Of a stretch of DNA of 61,687 nt, positions 23,977 to 32,135 are shown piece by piece. Below the pieces are notes generated by a model that did no database searches, had not been told where the DNA came from, and was given only the letters and a program-made list of their open reading frames with translations. Positions within the stretch are counted from its first letter, which is position 1, and the number at the start of each line of letters is the position of its first letter. Source of the stretch: CAYGZL01 sp964354345 (lineage in GTDB: Bacteria; Chloroflexota; Anaerolineae; Anaerolineales; UBA4823); the NCBI GenBank assembly GCA_964354345.1, contig CAYGZL010000109.1, forward strand, positions 1 through 61,687, written 5' to 3'. Both the position numbers and the translations under genes were made by a program.

Positions 23977-25417
23977 GGGATGCCTCCCCAGAAGATTCAA
24001 GCGTCTCGTTCGTTGAGTTATCCGGTGGATTTTCACGATCACTCATTGTTTCCTCGTCTACAGGTAATGGGATCTGGTTGGTCGAGGGTGGTTCGACTGC
24101 TACCGGAGGGGGTTCTTGCAGCGCTTCAGACGGAGTTTTTGGTGGCTCAGTGAGATTTGTTTCAATAACCGCCTCGATGCCTTCACCCGCCGCGACGGGG
24201 GTTTGTTTAACTGATTTAGTTTCTCGCAGAGCAAATCGGCGTATCGTTTTACTGCTCAGATCCATCACTACAAGCAGAGCCATTCCACCCAGTACACCTG
24301 GGATAAAGAATTTATAAAACAAGTTGACATAGTATACCAACGGATATTTATCCGGCGAGGGGATGTAGTGTGACAACCAGGCGGTTGGAAAGTTGGCTTG
24401 CGCGTCCGGATGGCAGCGTTGGCAGCGTGCCAGTAGATTCTGTTTGACTTCCAAACCCTTCTGAGGGTCATTCACACGGGCAATATTATGGATGCCATGG
24501 CAGTCGAAACAAACCGGTTTATTTGTTTGTGCGTCTGGTTGCTCTTTTTCGAAGAGAGCCACGGTTGTGCCGTGGAAATCTGCGACATAGGTGCTCAGGA
24601 CCTGGGTAGAGATGCCATACTTGGCCATGACCTTTTCATCAGTATGGCACCTGGCGCATATTTCTGGTGATTTCAAGCGGTAACTCGCCGTTGTCGGATC
24701 GCCGATATTATGTACACCGTGGCAGTCAATGCAGGTAGGTACATCGGGATTGCCATCCCCGATTAAGGCTGAACCGTGAACGCTGTCCTTGTATTCCTGG
24801 TAGATTGCATTATGACATTGGGCGCAAGTTTGCGGGATCCACGCGCGTGTTCCGGGTAAATTCAACTGAGTCTTGGGATCTATTAATGGGCGGACGCTAT
24901 GAGCAGTATGGCAATCCACGCAGGTGGCTGCCTCCCGTTTTCCCTTTGCCAGCGCAGCAGCATGCACACTGTTAATATTAAGATCATATTGCATGGCATG
25001 GCAATACTTACAGGCATTATAAAGCTTCAAAGACACGTCACGCCGGTCAGCAGCTGACCACTTTGGATGGGGATAGTTTCCAACTTCGCGATGGCATTGC
25101 ACACACGCATATTTTAGAGATCCGTGAATGGAGTGATTGTAATCATCTGGCGCAACATATAGATCGAGCGTATCGCCATTTTCGAGCTTGAGCGACTGGC
25201 CTGGCTGTCCGTGACATCCCAGGCAGACTTCATTGCTGATCGAGAGATTGGGGTCGGTAGTCTGCTGCAGCGGTGCGGCGATGGCTTTTGACACTGCAAC
25301 CTGCGCTAACCAGGCGGCCAGGATGATAAAGCCAACGCCCACTGATAACCACAGGCGAGGAGATAACAGGCTGCTGCGATCCACTGCGAGATTGTTAGAA
25401 GAGGCGCGATGTGGCAT
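23969..25417 (-). CDS. Nonaheme cytochrome c, membrane anchored (second copy of pair)
   Basis: A 482-residue cytochrome with nine CXXCH sites: CLGCH, CVQCH, CKYCH, CVDCH, CAQCH, CIDCH, CARCH, CFDCH and CQRCH. It has an N-terminal signal or anchor helix (about 19-42) and a second helix near residue 385 (FIPGVLGGMALLVVMD). The last about 85 residues form a Pro/Glu/Ser-rich, acidic, probably disordered cytoplasmic tail that the paralogue at 26163 lacks. Order and context of the hemes (for example SIHGSLKYACVQCH and CIDCHGVHN) match the paralogue closely. The start overlaps the upstream cytochrome b stop as TGATG, and the stop overlaps the downstream cytochrome b start, so stoichiometric synthesis of a cytochrome b/nonaheme complex is likely. 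Confidence 0.88.
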   Translation of the reverse strand: MPHRASSNNLAVDRSSLLSPRLWLSVGVGFIILAAWLAQVAVSKAIAAPLQQTTDPNLSISNEVCLGCHGQPGQSLKLENGDTLDLYVAPDDYNHSIHGSLKYACVQCHREVGNYPHPKWSAADRRDVSLKLYNACKYCHAMQYDLNINSVHAAALAKGKREAATCVDCHTAHSVRPLIDPKTQLNLPGTRAWIPQTCAQCHNAIYQEYKDSVHGSALIGDGNPDVPTCIDCHGVHNIGDPTTASYRLKSPEICARCHTDEKVMAKYGISTQVLSTYVADFHGTTVALFEKEQPDAQTNKPVCFDCHGIHNIARVNDPQKGLEVKQNLLARCQRCHPDAQANFPTAWLSHYIPSPDKYPLVYYVNLFYKFFIPGVLGGMALLVVMDLSSKTIRRFALRETKSVKQTPVAAGEGIEAVIETNLTEPPKTPSEALQEPPPVAVEPPSTNQIPLPVDEETMSDRENPPDNSTNETLESSGEASHE

Positions 25418-26166
25418 CAGGACTTCTCTCCTGTTTGGGTTGGGTCAGGTTTTGGCGTGTCTACCTTTTCTCCGGTCAGGCGTTCGTATTCTTTAATGTG
25501 ATATTTACGCTCGTCCGCTTCGTTCAGCCGACCGGTGAAGATGCTCAGGTTTAACCGCTCAATATGGACGTGATAGAAATGCCAAATCACAATAAATATA
25601 GCCGCCACAATCGCTTCGGTGCTATGCGCCTGGATAGCAGCAGGGATAACGCCGCCCGGCAGTACTCGAGTGAAGAGCAGCGGAAACCAGATTAAAAAGC
25701 CAGTGATGACCATGATGCCGATGCTAAAGAACAAAAACCAGTAAGTAATCTTCTGTTCGAAGTTGAACTTACCAAATTTAGGTTTATTGTTCGAAAGAAA
25801 GAACAGGTACAGCAACATCTGACCAGCATCGCGTATGTCTTGTACGGTGAAGAGCATTTCTCCGCTCAATTTCCGCCGGGCAAGCTGGTAGATAATTACG
25901 CTCAAATGATAGAACACCTCAAGTGTCAGGACGATCGCTGCGATATGGTGGATGGTGCGGATTATTTCGACCCGCTCAGGAGTCGATAGTAACCATAGGC
26001 TGCCGCTAAATGAACGATATTTCTGCGGTAGTCCAGTCAGTAAAAGGACAAAGATGCTCAGGAGCAGAATGGTATGCTCCCACCGTTGAGTTAACGTAAA
26101 CCGGGGAAAAGCGCGTACGGTTTGAATAGAGGTGGGAATGGGTTGATCTTGGGTCGGTGTGCTCAT
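25417..26166 (-). CDS. Di-heme cytochrome b subunit
   Basis: A 249-residue membrane protein with four helices of the FdnI/HydC cytochrome b family. Candidate heme ligands are in RWEHTILLLS, IRTIHHIAAIV, YHLSVIIYQ and WHFYHVHIERL. It is the shorter paralogue of the protein at 22756 and lacks the monoheme extension. It overlaps the nonaheme gene upstream by 4 nt (ATGA) and the one downstream by 3 nt. Function inferred from family: quinone-facing subunit of a membrane complex whose periplasmic partner is the nonaheme cytochrome at 26163. Geobacter Cbc-type complexes combine similar parts. Confidence 0.88.
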   Translation of the reverse strand: MSTPTQDQPIPTSIQTVRAFPRFTLTQRWEHTILLLSIFVLLLTGLPQKYRSFSGSLWLLSTPERVEIIRTIHHIAAIVLTLEVFYHLSVIIYQLARRKLSGEMLFTVQDIRDAGQMLLYLFFLSNNKPKFGKFNFEQKITYWFLFFSIGIMVITGFLIWFPLLFTRVLPGGVIPAAIQAHSTEAIVAAIFIVIWHFYHVHIERLNLSIFTGRLNEADERKYHIKEYERLTGEKVDTPKPDPTQTGEKS

Positions 26167-27281
26167 GACAGGCTTCTCCTCACCCGGTCAACAGAGGCGC
26201 GAATAATTTGTAAGATGACATACAGGATAGAAGACCATAAAACGACCGGGACAAAGCTCGAATAGAAGGCATTGGTGTAATATGCGAAAGGCGTCCGCTC
26301 CACGCTGACCTGGTAATGCCCGGTCCATGCGCCAGTCCAATTCGGTCCCGCTCCAGGGTGGCACTTTTGGCAGGTGACTAACAGGTTGGTCGGATTAACT
26401 GAAGAAATTGGATCGGTCGTTTTTCGGATTTTGTGGACGCCATGGCAATCAGTACAGACCGCGCTGTTATGCGAAATTGTCGGCCAATTGGCTTTGTAAA
26501 CCGAGACTGTTACACCATGCCAGGAGAGGTGATACAGGCTGTAGACATCCGCGCTCAAACTATATTTATTCATTAGTTTCTCGTTGGCGTGGCAGGATGC
26601 GCACAAGTCGGGGCTGTTGATGCGAAACAGGGACGTCCGAGGATCCTGAATATTATGCACGCCGTGACAATCTGTGCAAACTGGTACATCGGGATTATTT
26701 TCCCCAATGAGCGCCGCGCCGTGGACACTTGATTTGTATTGCTCAAAGATATCCTGATGACATTTACTGCAGGTGGTTGACACTCGTGTCCGCGGCTCAT
26801 CTGGGATGGTTACATCGTGCGCGCCATGGCAATCGGTGCAGACCGGGGCTTCCAGGTTGCCAGCATTCGCAACCTTCGCATGCATGCTATCCAATGTCTT
26901 TGCATAGTTTTGCGTGTGGCATTTTTTACAGGATAGATAGAAGCTGCGTGTGAGATCGCGACGAGTTTGGATATCGATCGGTAAGTTCGGGTGGGGATAA
27001 GTAGTCAGGTCGGTGTGGCAAGCCCGGCATTCGATTCCTAACGGGCTATGGACAGATTTCGCAATTACCGCGGGTGATACATAGAGTGACAGTATCTCTC
27101 CACCTGGCAGCGTCATTTGTAAACCAGGATTATTGTGACAACTCAGGCAGTATTCTTCGGTTTCCTGAGCCGGTGGCGCAGCCTGGACAGGTTGCGCGTT
27201 TCTTAGCGCTACCACCAGACTGAGCAGGAATAAGAGACTGCAAGTATACAGGATGCGATGCAATCGGTCAGGCTTTATCAT
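26163..27281 (-). CDS. Nonaheme cytochrome c, membrane anchored (first copy of pair)
   Basis: A 372-residue cytochrome with nine CXXCH sites (CLSCH, CRACH, CKKCH, CTDCH, CSKCH, CTDCH, CASCH, CTDCH, CQKCH). It has an N-terminal signal helix (LYTCSLLFLLSLVVALR) and one C-terminal helix (FVPVVLWSSILYVILQIIR) that holds it on the outer face of the cytoplasmic membrane. I chose the ATG at 27281 (MIKPDRLHRIL) because GGAGG lies 8 nt upstream; an in-frame start at 27317 would add 12 residues inside the preceding small gene. Each heme site has a counterpart in the paralogue at 23969. It is coupled to the cytochrome b at 25417 by a 4-nt overlap. Confidence 0.88.
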   Translation of the reverse strand: MIKPDRLHRILYTCSLLFLLSLVVALRNAQPVQAAPPAQETEEYCLSCHNNPGLQMTLPGGEILSLYVSPAVIAKSVHSPLGIECRACHTDLTTYPHPNLPIDIQTRRDLTRSFYLSCKKCHTQNYAKTLDSMHAKVANAGNLEAPVCTDCHGAHDVTIPDEPRTRVSTTCSKCHQDIFEQYKSSVHGAALIGENNPDVPVCTDCHGVHNIQDPRTSLFRINSPDLCASCHANEKLMNKYSLSADVYSLYHLSWHGVTVSVYKANWPTISHNSAVCTDCHGVHKIRKTTDPISSVNPTNLLVTCQKCHPGAGPNWTGAWTGHYQVSVERTPFAYYTNAFYSSFVPVVLWSSILYVILQIIRASVDRVRRSLS

Positions 27282-27462
27282 GCTTAATGCCTCCGTTGTG
27301 ATCTCCATTGTTATCATAATCCGGGGGTGGTGATGGGGGTTCAGCGATCAGACCGAGTTTTTTGAGCAACGCTGAGATGGCCAGCATGATGAGCAATGGG
27401 ACCAGGCAGCGCAGCACAAAAAGTAAAGGTATAAATATCGGGTTTGCGGCAGCTCGTTCCAT
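27268..27462 (-). CDS. Small single-helix membrane protein, first gene of the cytochrome block
   Basis: A 64-residue protein with one long hydrophobic segment (about 9-35) and a Pro/Asp/Asn-rich polar tail ending GGIKHDKA. It starts with ATG at 27462 after an AGGAGA site, and its end overlaps the nonaheme gene start by 14 nt. No family is recognised. Its size and position fit a small structural subunit of the cytochrome b/nonaheme complex. A -10-like TATAAT on the minus strand at 27519-27524 may belong to its promoter. Confidence 0.65.
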   Translation of the reverse strand: MERAAANPIFIPLLFVLRCLVPLLIMLAISALLKKLGLIAEPPSPPPDYDNNGDHNGGIKHDKA

Positions 27463-27599
27463 ACTTGAGATTTCTCCTTGCGGATGTATCCGCTGGCCTA
27501 AATGAAAGGATGGTTAATATTATACCCCACCAATGATAGTCAACTTGATATAATCCATTAAATTTTTAACCATTTTATGCATCAATTTTACACCGCTAT

Positions 27600-29111
27600 A
27601 TGACTCAAACATTTCCTTTGAATCGAATAATTAAGACAATTTCCCGGTACAACTGGTTTTTCCTTACCGCGGCCATCATTGTCTGGATGGCTTCATTCAC
27701 CAACCTGGATGTGGATTTATGGGGACATCTACGCTTTGGGCAGGATACCCTTGAAAATTGGGGCGTCGTGCGCACCGACTCATATTCCTACCTGACCGAT
27801 GGACAGAGCTGGATTAACCACGAATGGTTAACGGAAGTTTTCCTGGCTGCAGCCTGGCAGGTGGATGGCGTGACCGGTTTAATCTTGCTCAAAGTGGCTG
27901 TTTGCCTGGTAATTGCTATGCTATTTTACTGGCAACTGCGTCGCCAGGGCAATGGATTTCGCAGTCTGCTACCTGTAATATTGTTCGGATTTGCCTTGTC
28001 ACTGCAAGATACTTTGACTATCCGCCCTCAGCTTTTTACATTCCTCTGCTTTACGCTCCTGTTGATTATTCTTATTCGCGCGGAAGGAAAATATCGCCTC
28101 TTATGGTTCACTCCGTTGCTCTTTATCGTCTGGGTGAATTTACACGGTGGGGTGTTAGCAGGATACGCCATCTACAGTCTTTGGGTCGTTCTACAACTTT
28201 TTCAACGGCAAATCTCCTGGAAACAAGCCTTGCCTCCCTGGTTACTCAGCTTGCTTGCTTTATTGATCAATCCCTATGGCTGGGATTTGCCCGTTTTATT
28301 ACTGAAGACCGCGCTACTGCCACGTCCCGAATTCGTTGAATGGAATCCCATCATGATTCGCCAACCTTTGGGACTCATCTACCTGGTTTCACTGGTCATC
28401 GGTTGTCTGGGGGTGGTTTACAGCCGGCGGTCGCGCGCACCGGTAGCGATTGCTTTAACTGCTGTTCTGGCTTTAGCGCCGTTGGATGCGGTGCGACACC
28501 TGTCGCTTTATGCAGCTGGCTGGGTGCTCCTGGTTGGAGAACATGTAGTGGATATCGGGCAGTCCCTGATCCGCCGGTTACCCCGGTGGAAGCCTCCGGT
28601 TGTTATTAAATGGGCTATGGGTGTAGTTTCACTCCTGGCGGGGATCGGATTACTGATCCTGGCAGCGCCAAACTTCCGCCGGATCGTCGTGCCCGATGTT
28701 TTCCCGGCGCCAATCGTAGCGTTGCTAAAACAAAGCCAGGTGAGTGGACGGTTGATCACTGATTATGCCTGGGGGGAGTATGCCATATACCACCTCGGAC
28801 CACGCCTCAAAGTAAATATTGATGGCCGGCGCGAAACCGTATACACGCCAGAAATTTACCTTGAGAATCTCAATTTCCTGCTGGGTTACCAGCAGTGGGA
28901 TGCGTTATTAACCAATCATTCCGCGGATCTGGCCATGTTGGCGGTTCCTTCACCTGCCGCCAATCTGCTGCGTACGCATCCGGATTGGGCGGTAATATAC
29001 GATGATAACCGCTTCATTCTATTTGCCCGGCAAGGGACAGACCAGCAAAGACAGCTTCAATTAGCGGTGCAGAGCTTCCAATCCCCCGCGCCGCCCTGGT
29101 TATTCCCTTAA
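27600..29111 (+). CDS. Polytopic membrane protein, GT-C-like, unknown
   Basis: A 503-residue protein with roughly twelve predicted membrane helices in the first 370 residues and a soluble C-terminal part of about 130 residues. The first extracytoplasmic loop contains NLDVDLWGHLRFGQ, RTDSYSYLTDGQSW and NHEWLTE, the conserved loop of a widespread family of uncharacterised membrane proteins with an acidic motif like that of GT-C glycosyltransferases. The C-terminal part includes VNIDGRRETVY. It stands alone on the plus strand, and its stop overlaps the convergent acetyltransferase by 4 nt. A glycosyltransferase role is plausible but unproven. Confidence 0.65.
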   Translation: MTQTFPLNRIIKTISRYNWFFLTAAIIVWMASFTNLDVDLWGHLRFGQDTLENWGVVRTDSYSYLTDGQSWINHEWLTEVFLAAAWQVDGVTGLILLKVAVCLVIAMLFYWQLRRQGNGFRSLLPVILFGFALSLQDTLTIRPQLFTFLCFTLLLIILIRAEGKYRLLWFTPLLFIVWVNLHGGVLAGYAIYSLWVVLQLFQRQISWKQALPPWLLSLLALLINPYGWDLPVLLLKTALLPRPEFVEWNPIMIRQPLGLIYLVSLVIGCLGVVYSRRSRAPVAIALTAVLALAPLDAVRHLSLYAAGWVLLVGEHVVDIGQSLIRRLPRWKPPVVIKWAMGVVSLLAGIGLLILAAPNFRRIVVPDVFPAPIVALLKQSQVSGRLITDYAWGEYAIYHLGPRLKVNIDGRRETVYTPEIYLENLNFLLGYQQWDALLTNHSADLAMLAVPSPAANLLRTHPDWAVIYDDNRFILFARQGTDQQRQLQLAVQSFQSPAPPWLFP

Positions 29112-29644
29112 CTGAGAACCTTAACCATCACGTACATTTCTAGCACCTCGTCGACCACCGTAAAACCCAGCCGGTGATATAACCGTACAGCCGGGCTTTC
29201 GATGATTACCGAGAGCGAAAGCGCTGGATAACGCCCGCTGGCTTGCGCTAACAAAGTCGTCAGTAAGCGCGTTCCCAATCCCTGTTGGCGATGCTCGGGC
29301 AACAAGGCAATGGATACTTCCGGTGTCTGATCATTCAAATAACCGTAGCCCTTGTGTTCGCCAGTCCACAAGCGCAACCAGGCTGCGCCGGCAGGTTGAC
29401 CGGAGGTAGTTTCAAACGCGATCAGGCCTTCGTCGCCTGGTCGGCCCCATGCCTGTACGTATTCGGCGAGGTCAGGGTCTTGGATAATCTGCCGTGGGGG
29501 ACGCGGCTTTCCTGGGGGTGTGTAAATCGCCAGGTAAAGCATCTCCCACAGGAAGGGCTCATCGCTGGTGATGATTGAACGGAAGGAATATCTTGGCGGA
29601 GTGGAGGTTGATGATTCTTGGCTGATTGGCCCGCGATCTACCAC
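29108..29644 (-). CDS. GNAT-family N-acetyltransferase
   Basis: A 178-residue acetyl-CoA-dependent acetyltransferase. The pyrophosphate-binding motif A is LLPEHRQQGLGTRLLTTLL (RQQGLG at residues 119-124), followed by the β4/α4 region SLSVIIESPAVRLYHRLGF, typical of RimI-like enzymes. It overlaps the upstream flavoprotein gene by 7 nt and is the last gene of the unit starting with the octaheme cytochrome at 33125. The acetylated substrate is unknown; modification of a protein N-terminus, an amine or an antibiotic are all possible. Confidence 0.85.
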   Translation of the reverse strand: MVDRGPISQESSTSTPPRYSFRSIITSDEPFLWEMLYLAIYTPPGKPRPPRQIIQDPDLAEYVQAWGRPGDEGLIAFETTSGQPAGAAWLRLWTGEHKGYGYLNDQTPEVSIALLPEHRQQGLGTRLLTTLLAQASGRYPALSLSVIIESPAVRLYHRLGFTVVDEVLEMYVMVKVLS

Positions 29645-30078
29645 ACGTAAACCTGTTGGGGCGTGAGTTTAATCAGCAGCGCTTCCGGATCGTGAATCCA
29701 GCTTTGGGGATCTTTAGCCAGTACACCCTCGTCTCCCAGGTACCGGGTGTAGACCCTGGCAGTCATCTCTTCCATATAGGGGCGAGGTTCAGCGATTAAC
29801 TCGGCTTCTCCTTCGAGCACAACCCCACCGGCAACAGGATCCTTGTCAGTGGTATCTACACAGATGGAAATTTTACAATTCCGCATGAGTTCTTTTACCT
29901 TACGGGTGCTGCGGAAGGAGCTGATCCAGATACTCTCCCCGTCCCAAAGATACCAGACTGGCACCACATGGGGTTGCAGCGTCCTCAGCGAGGCAGTCGC
30001 CATGCGGGCGTTGACCGTTAGCGCCAGAAGCGCTTCCATCTTAACTTTCTTCTCTGGCGGCAATTCATTCATTTGCAT
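29638..30078 (-). CDS. Pyridoxamine 5'-phosphate oxidase-like flavin-binding protein
   Basis: A 146-residue split-barrel protein of the PNPOx-like family. Recognisable parts are LLALTVNARMATASLRTLQPHVVPVWYLWDG, followed by the flavin phosphate-contacting ISSFRSTRKVKELM and the ICVDTTDKDPVAGGVVLEGEAELI strand. Such proteins bind FMN, F420 or heme and act as small reductases; the cofactor cannot be decided here. It overlaps the NrfD gene by 14 nt (a second ATG at 30072 would reduce this to 8), so it is cotranscribed with the octaheme/ferredoxin/NrfD complex. Confidence 0.82.
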   Translation of the reverse strand: MQMNELPPEKKVKMEALLALTVNARMATASLRTLQPHVVPVWYLWDGESIWISSFRSTRKVKELMRNCKISICVDTTDKDPVAGGVVLEGEAELIAEPRPYMEEMTARVYTRYLGDEGVLAKDPQSWIHDPEALLIKLTPQQVYVW

Positions 30079-31297
30079 GCTCGTTTTTCGTGAATAATGG
30101 CAGGAATTTAACTCCCAGGGTAAGCATCATTAAGGCATAGCCGATAATACCGACGACGACGCCCCATTCGACCAACGCCGGGAAATACTGTCCAGGTGGA
30201 AGCTGATAAGCGACCCCTGGCGAATAGGACAATGGTACGAATAGCCCGCCCACGGTAATATCCCAGCGGTTGATGACAATCCCAAGCATCGCTGAGAATC
30301 CACCCAGCACTAACAAAGCTGGTTGTTTGTTAAAACGTGGCACCAGAAACAGGATAACCGGAATTAAAATACCGATCAGGATCTCTCCGACCCAGAATCC
30401 AAAATTATAGGGAGTTTGTTGGTTAAGCAGGTACAGCGATGAGTTCACCGTAGGCATCCGCCCGTAGTAGGTCACCGCAGCCAGGTCCCAGAACTTGATA
30501 TACACATACACCAACAATCCCAGGCCACTGAAACGGGCGATGGCGCGCAGTACATCGTGTGGGATGGTGCGCTTGCCTGTGATCCACTCGATCACATGGG
30601 CGACTGCCATGGTTATCGCCGGTCCTGCCGCCACCGCCGAGAGGATGAACATGATGGGCATAGTTGGCTTGAACCAGATCGGGCGGCTCTTGACGATCCC
30701 ATAGGTCGCGCCAAGTGAGGACTGGTGGAGTAACGAGATGCCCAGGCCTAAAACTGCAAATAACGGTGCCAGTCGATGAATCAGGTGGGCGACTTGACGG
30801 ATCCACGGCCAGCGACTGAAGATCTTCAGCTCAGCGATAACGGGAGCAAATTCAACGACCAGGATCGTCAGGTAAATTGTGATACACCAGGTAATTTCCC
30901 ACAACACGGAGTGGATATTCCAATAGGCCCAGGGATGCCAGAATCGGTCGGGACGGCCAATATCCATCACCAGGGTTAACAGGGCGGCGGTATAGCCAAT
31001 GAAGCCAACGAATACTGCCAGGCGGACAACCGGCTGGAAGCGTTTTAATCCGAATAAGTAGACGATAGCTGATAGAGTGAACGCTCCTGCACCCAGGGCG
31101 ATTGCGGACAAGTCAATAGTAATCCACAGTCCCCACGGCACATTGTCGCTCATATTGGTAATCACCAGACCATTCACGAAGACCTCGATGGCGGAGATCA
31201 CCCCAATAGTCAGTAATATGCCAATCAAAGCAATCCAGGCCAGGAATCCGGGGGTGAAAAGTGAAGAAGGCTTCCGTTCCAGTGTGATAGCAGTCAT
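30065..31297 (-). CDS. NrfD/PsrC-family quinone-interacting membrane subunit
   Basis: A 410-residue protein with about ten membrane helices, the NrfD/PsrC fold. It reads FLAWIALIGILLTIGVISAIEVFVNGL early and has the family hallmark helix pairs with LVMDIGRPDRFWHPWAYWNIHSVLWEI. It anchors the partner ferredoxin and binds menaquinone. It starts 1 nt after the ferredoxin stop and is followed by two overlapping small enzyme genes. Together with the octaheme cytochrome it would form a membrane complex that links the quinone pool to periplasmic c-type hemes. Confidence 0.9.
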   Translation of the reverse strand: MTAITLERKPSSLFTPGFLAWIALIGILLTIGVISAIEVFVNGLVITNMSDNVPWGLWITIDLSAIALGAGAFTLSAIVYLFGLKRFQPVVRLAVFVGFIGYTAALLTLVMDIGRPDRFWHPWAYWNIHSVLWEITWCITIYLTILVVEFAPVIAELKIFSRWPWIRQVAHLIHRLAPLFAVLGLGISLLHQSSLGATYGIVKSRPIWFKPTMPIMFILSAVAAGPAITMAVAHVIEWITGKRTIPHDVLRAIARFSGLGLLVYVYIKFWDLAAVTYYGRMPTVNSSLYLLNQQTPYNFGFWVGEILIGILIPVILFLVPRFNKQPALLVLGGFSAMLGIVINRWDITVGGLFVPLSYSPGVAYQLPPGQYFPALVEWGVVVGIIGYALMMLTLGVKFLPLFTKNEHANE

Positions 31298-31298
31298 T

Positions 31299-32135
31299 TT
31301 AGATGCCCTCTTTGGGTGGGATGTAATACACAGTCGGCTCGGTACCCAGTTCTTCGCGTAACCGGATGGTTGGATTATTGGTGATCAATTGGGCGACAGC
31401 ACTGTCTGGATCGTTCAAATTGCCGAAAGTACGTGCACCGACCGGGCAGATATTAACACACGCGGGGGTCGCTTCACGATTAACCCCTGGCACGAAGCCG
31501 TTTTTACGCCCCTGATCAATCCGGTGCATACAAAATGTGCATTTCTCGACCACGCCCCGCGGTCGCCGTGCAATCTCAGCGATGCCCCAGGTGGGGATGA
31601 AAGCATTCGTATCTTTGCGCGCTTCCCAATTGAAGACGCGCACATCATAAGGACAGGCGACTTCACAATAGCGGCAGCCGATGCAGCGTTGATAATCCAT
31701 CACCACCAGTCCGTCTTCCCGGTGGTAGGTCGCCCGAACTGGGCAGACTTCCACGCAAGGAGCGACCTGGCAATGCAGGCATGGACGGCTAAAGAAGAAA
31801 GCATGACCGGTGGAGGTTTTATCTGCGACGACGATATTCCAGGGTCGTTCGGGTTGCACATCATTGGTGGCACAGCAGGCGCGCTTACAATAGTCGCAGC
31901 CGATACAGATGTCCAGGTTAATCACCATTCCCCAACGTACTGTACTCGGGCTGCCACCTTCTCCTCCGGGCGGTACCGTTTGGTTTTCAATTTGCACCTG
32001 CTTCAAGCCAGCGAATGGTGAGAGAGGTCCGGTGGTAACAAACTGGGCCACGATCGCCGAGCCGACCGCCGCCGCACCCACGGTCAAGACATCGCGCCGG
32101 GTAAGCTCGACTTTGACCTTTTGCTTTTTTGCCAT
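31299..32135 (-). CDS. Tat-exported ferredoxin with four [4Fe-4S] clusters (NrfC/PsrB-like)
   Basis: A 278-residue iron-sulfur protein. The N-terminus carries a twin-arginine signal (LTRRDVLTVGAAAVGSAIV), so the folded protein is exported. Four cysteine groups are visible: CIGCDYCKRAC, CLHCQVAPCVEVCP, CIGCRYCEVACP and CTFC...CVNICP, the usual layout of PsrB/NrfC/DmsB-type subunits. It starts immediately after the octaheme cytochrome stop and ends 1 nt before the NrfD gene. It would carry electrons between the NrfD subunit and the octaheme cytochrome. No molybdopterin subunit is present. Confidence 0.93.
   Translation of the reverse strand: MAKKQKVKVELTRRDVLTVGAAAVGSAIVAQFVTTGPLSPFAGLKQVQIENQTVPPGGEGGSPSTVRWGMVINLDICIGCDYCKRACCATNDVQPERPWNIVVADKTSTGHAFFFSRPCLHCQVAPCVEVCPVRATYHREDGLVVMDYQRCIGCRYCEVACPYDVRVFNWEARKDTNAFIPTWGIAEIARRPRGVVEKCTFCMHRIDQGRKNGFVPGVNREATPACVNICPVGARTFGNLNDPDSAVAQLITNNPTIRLREELGTEPTVYYIPPKEGI

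Noticed and set aside
26163..27281. Nitrite reductase (NrfA) or hydroxylamine oxidoreductase-like enzyme
   Set aside because: All nine heme sites are CXXCH followed by ordinary carrier-type surroundings; there is no CXXCK catalytic site or other terminal-reductase motif.
27519..27547. Complete promoter of the cytochrome block on the minus strand
   Set aside because: A good TATAAT is present, but the only TTGACT upstream is spaced by 13 bp, too short for a standard promoter, so only the -10 element is mentioned.
31389..32021. Plus-strand reading frame of 210 codons
   Set aside because: It is the complement of the well-supported four-cluster ferredoxin gene; the reading is a mirror of its codons.
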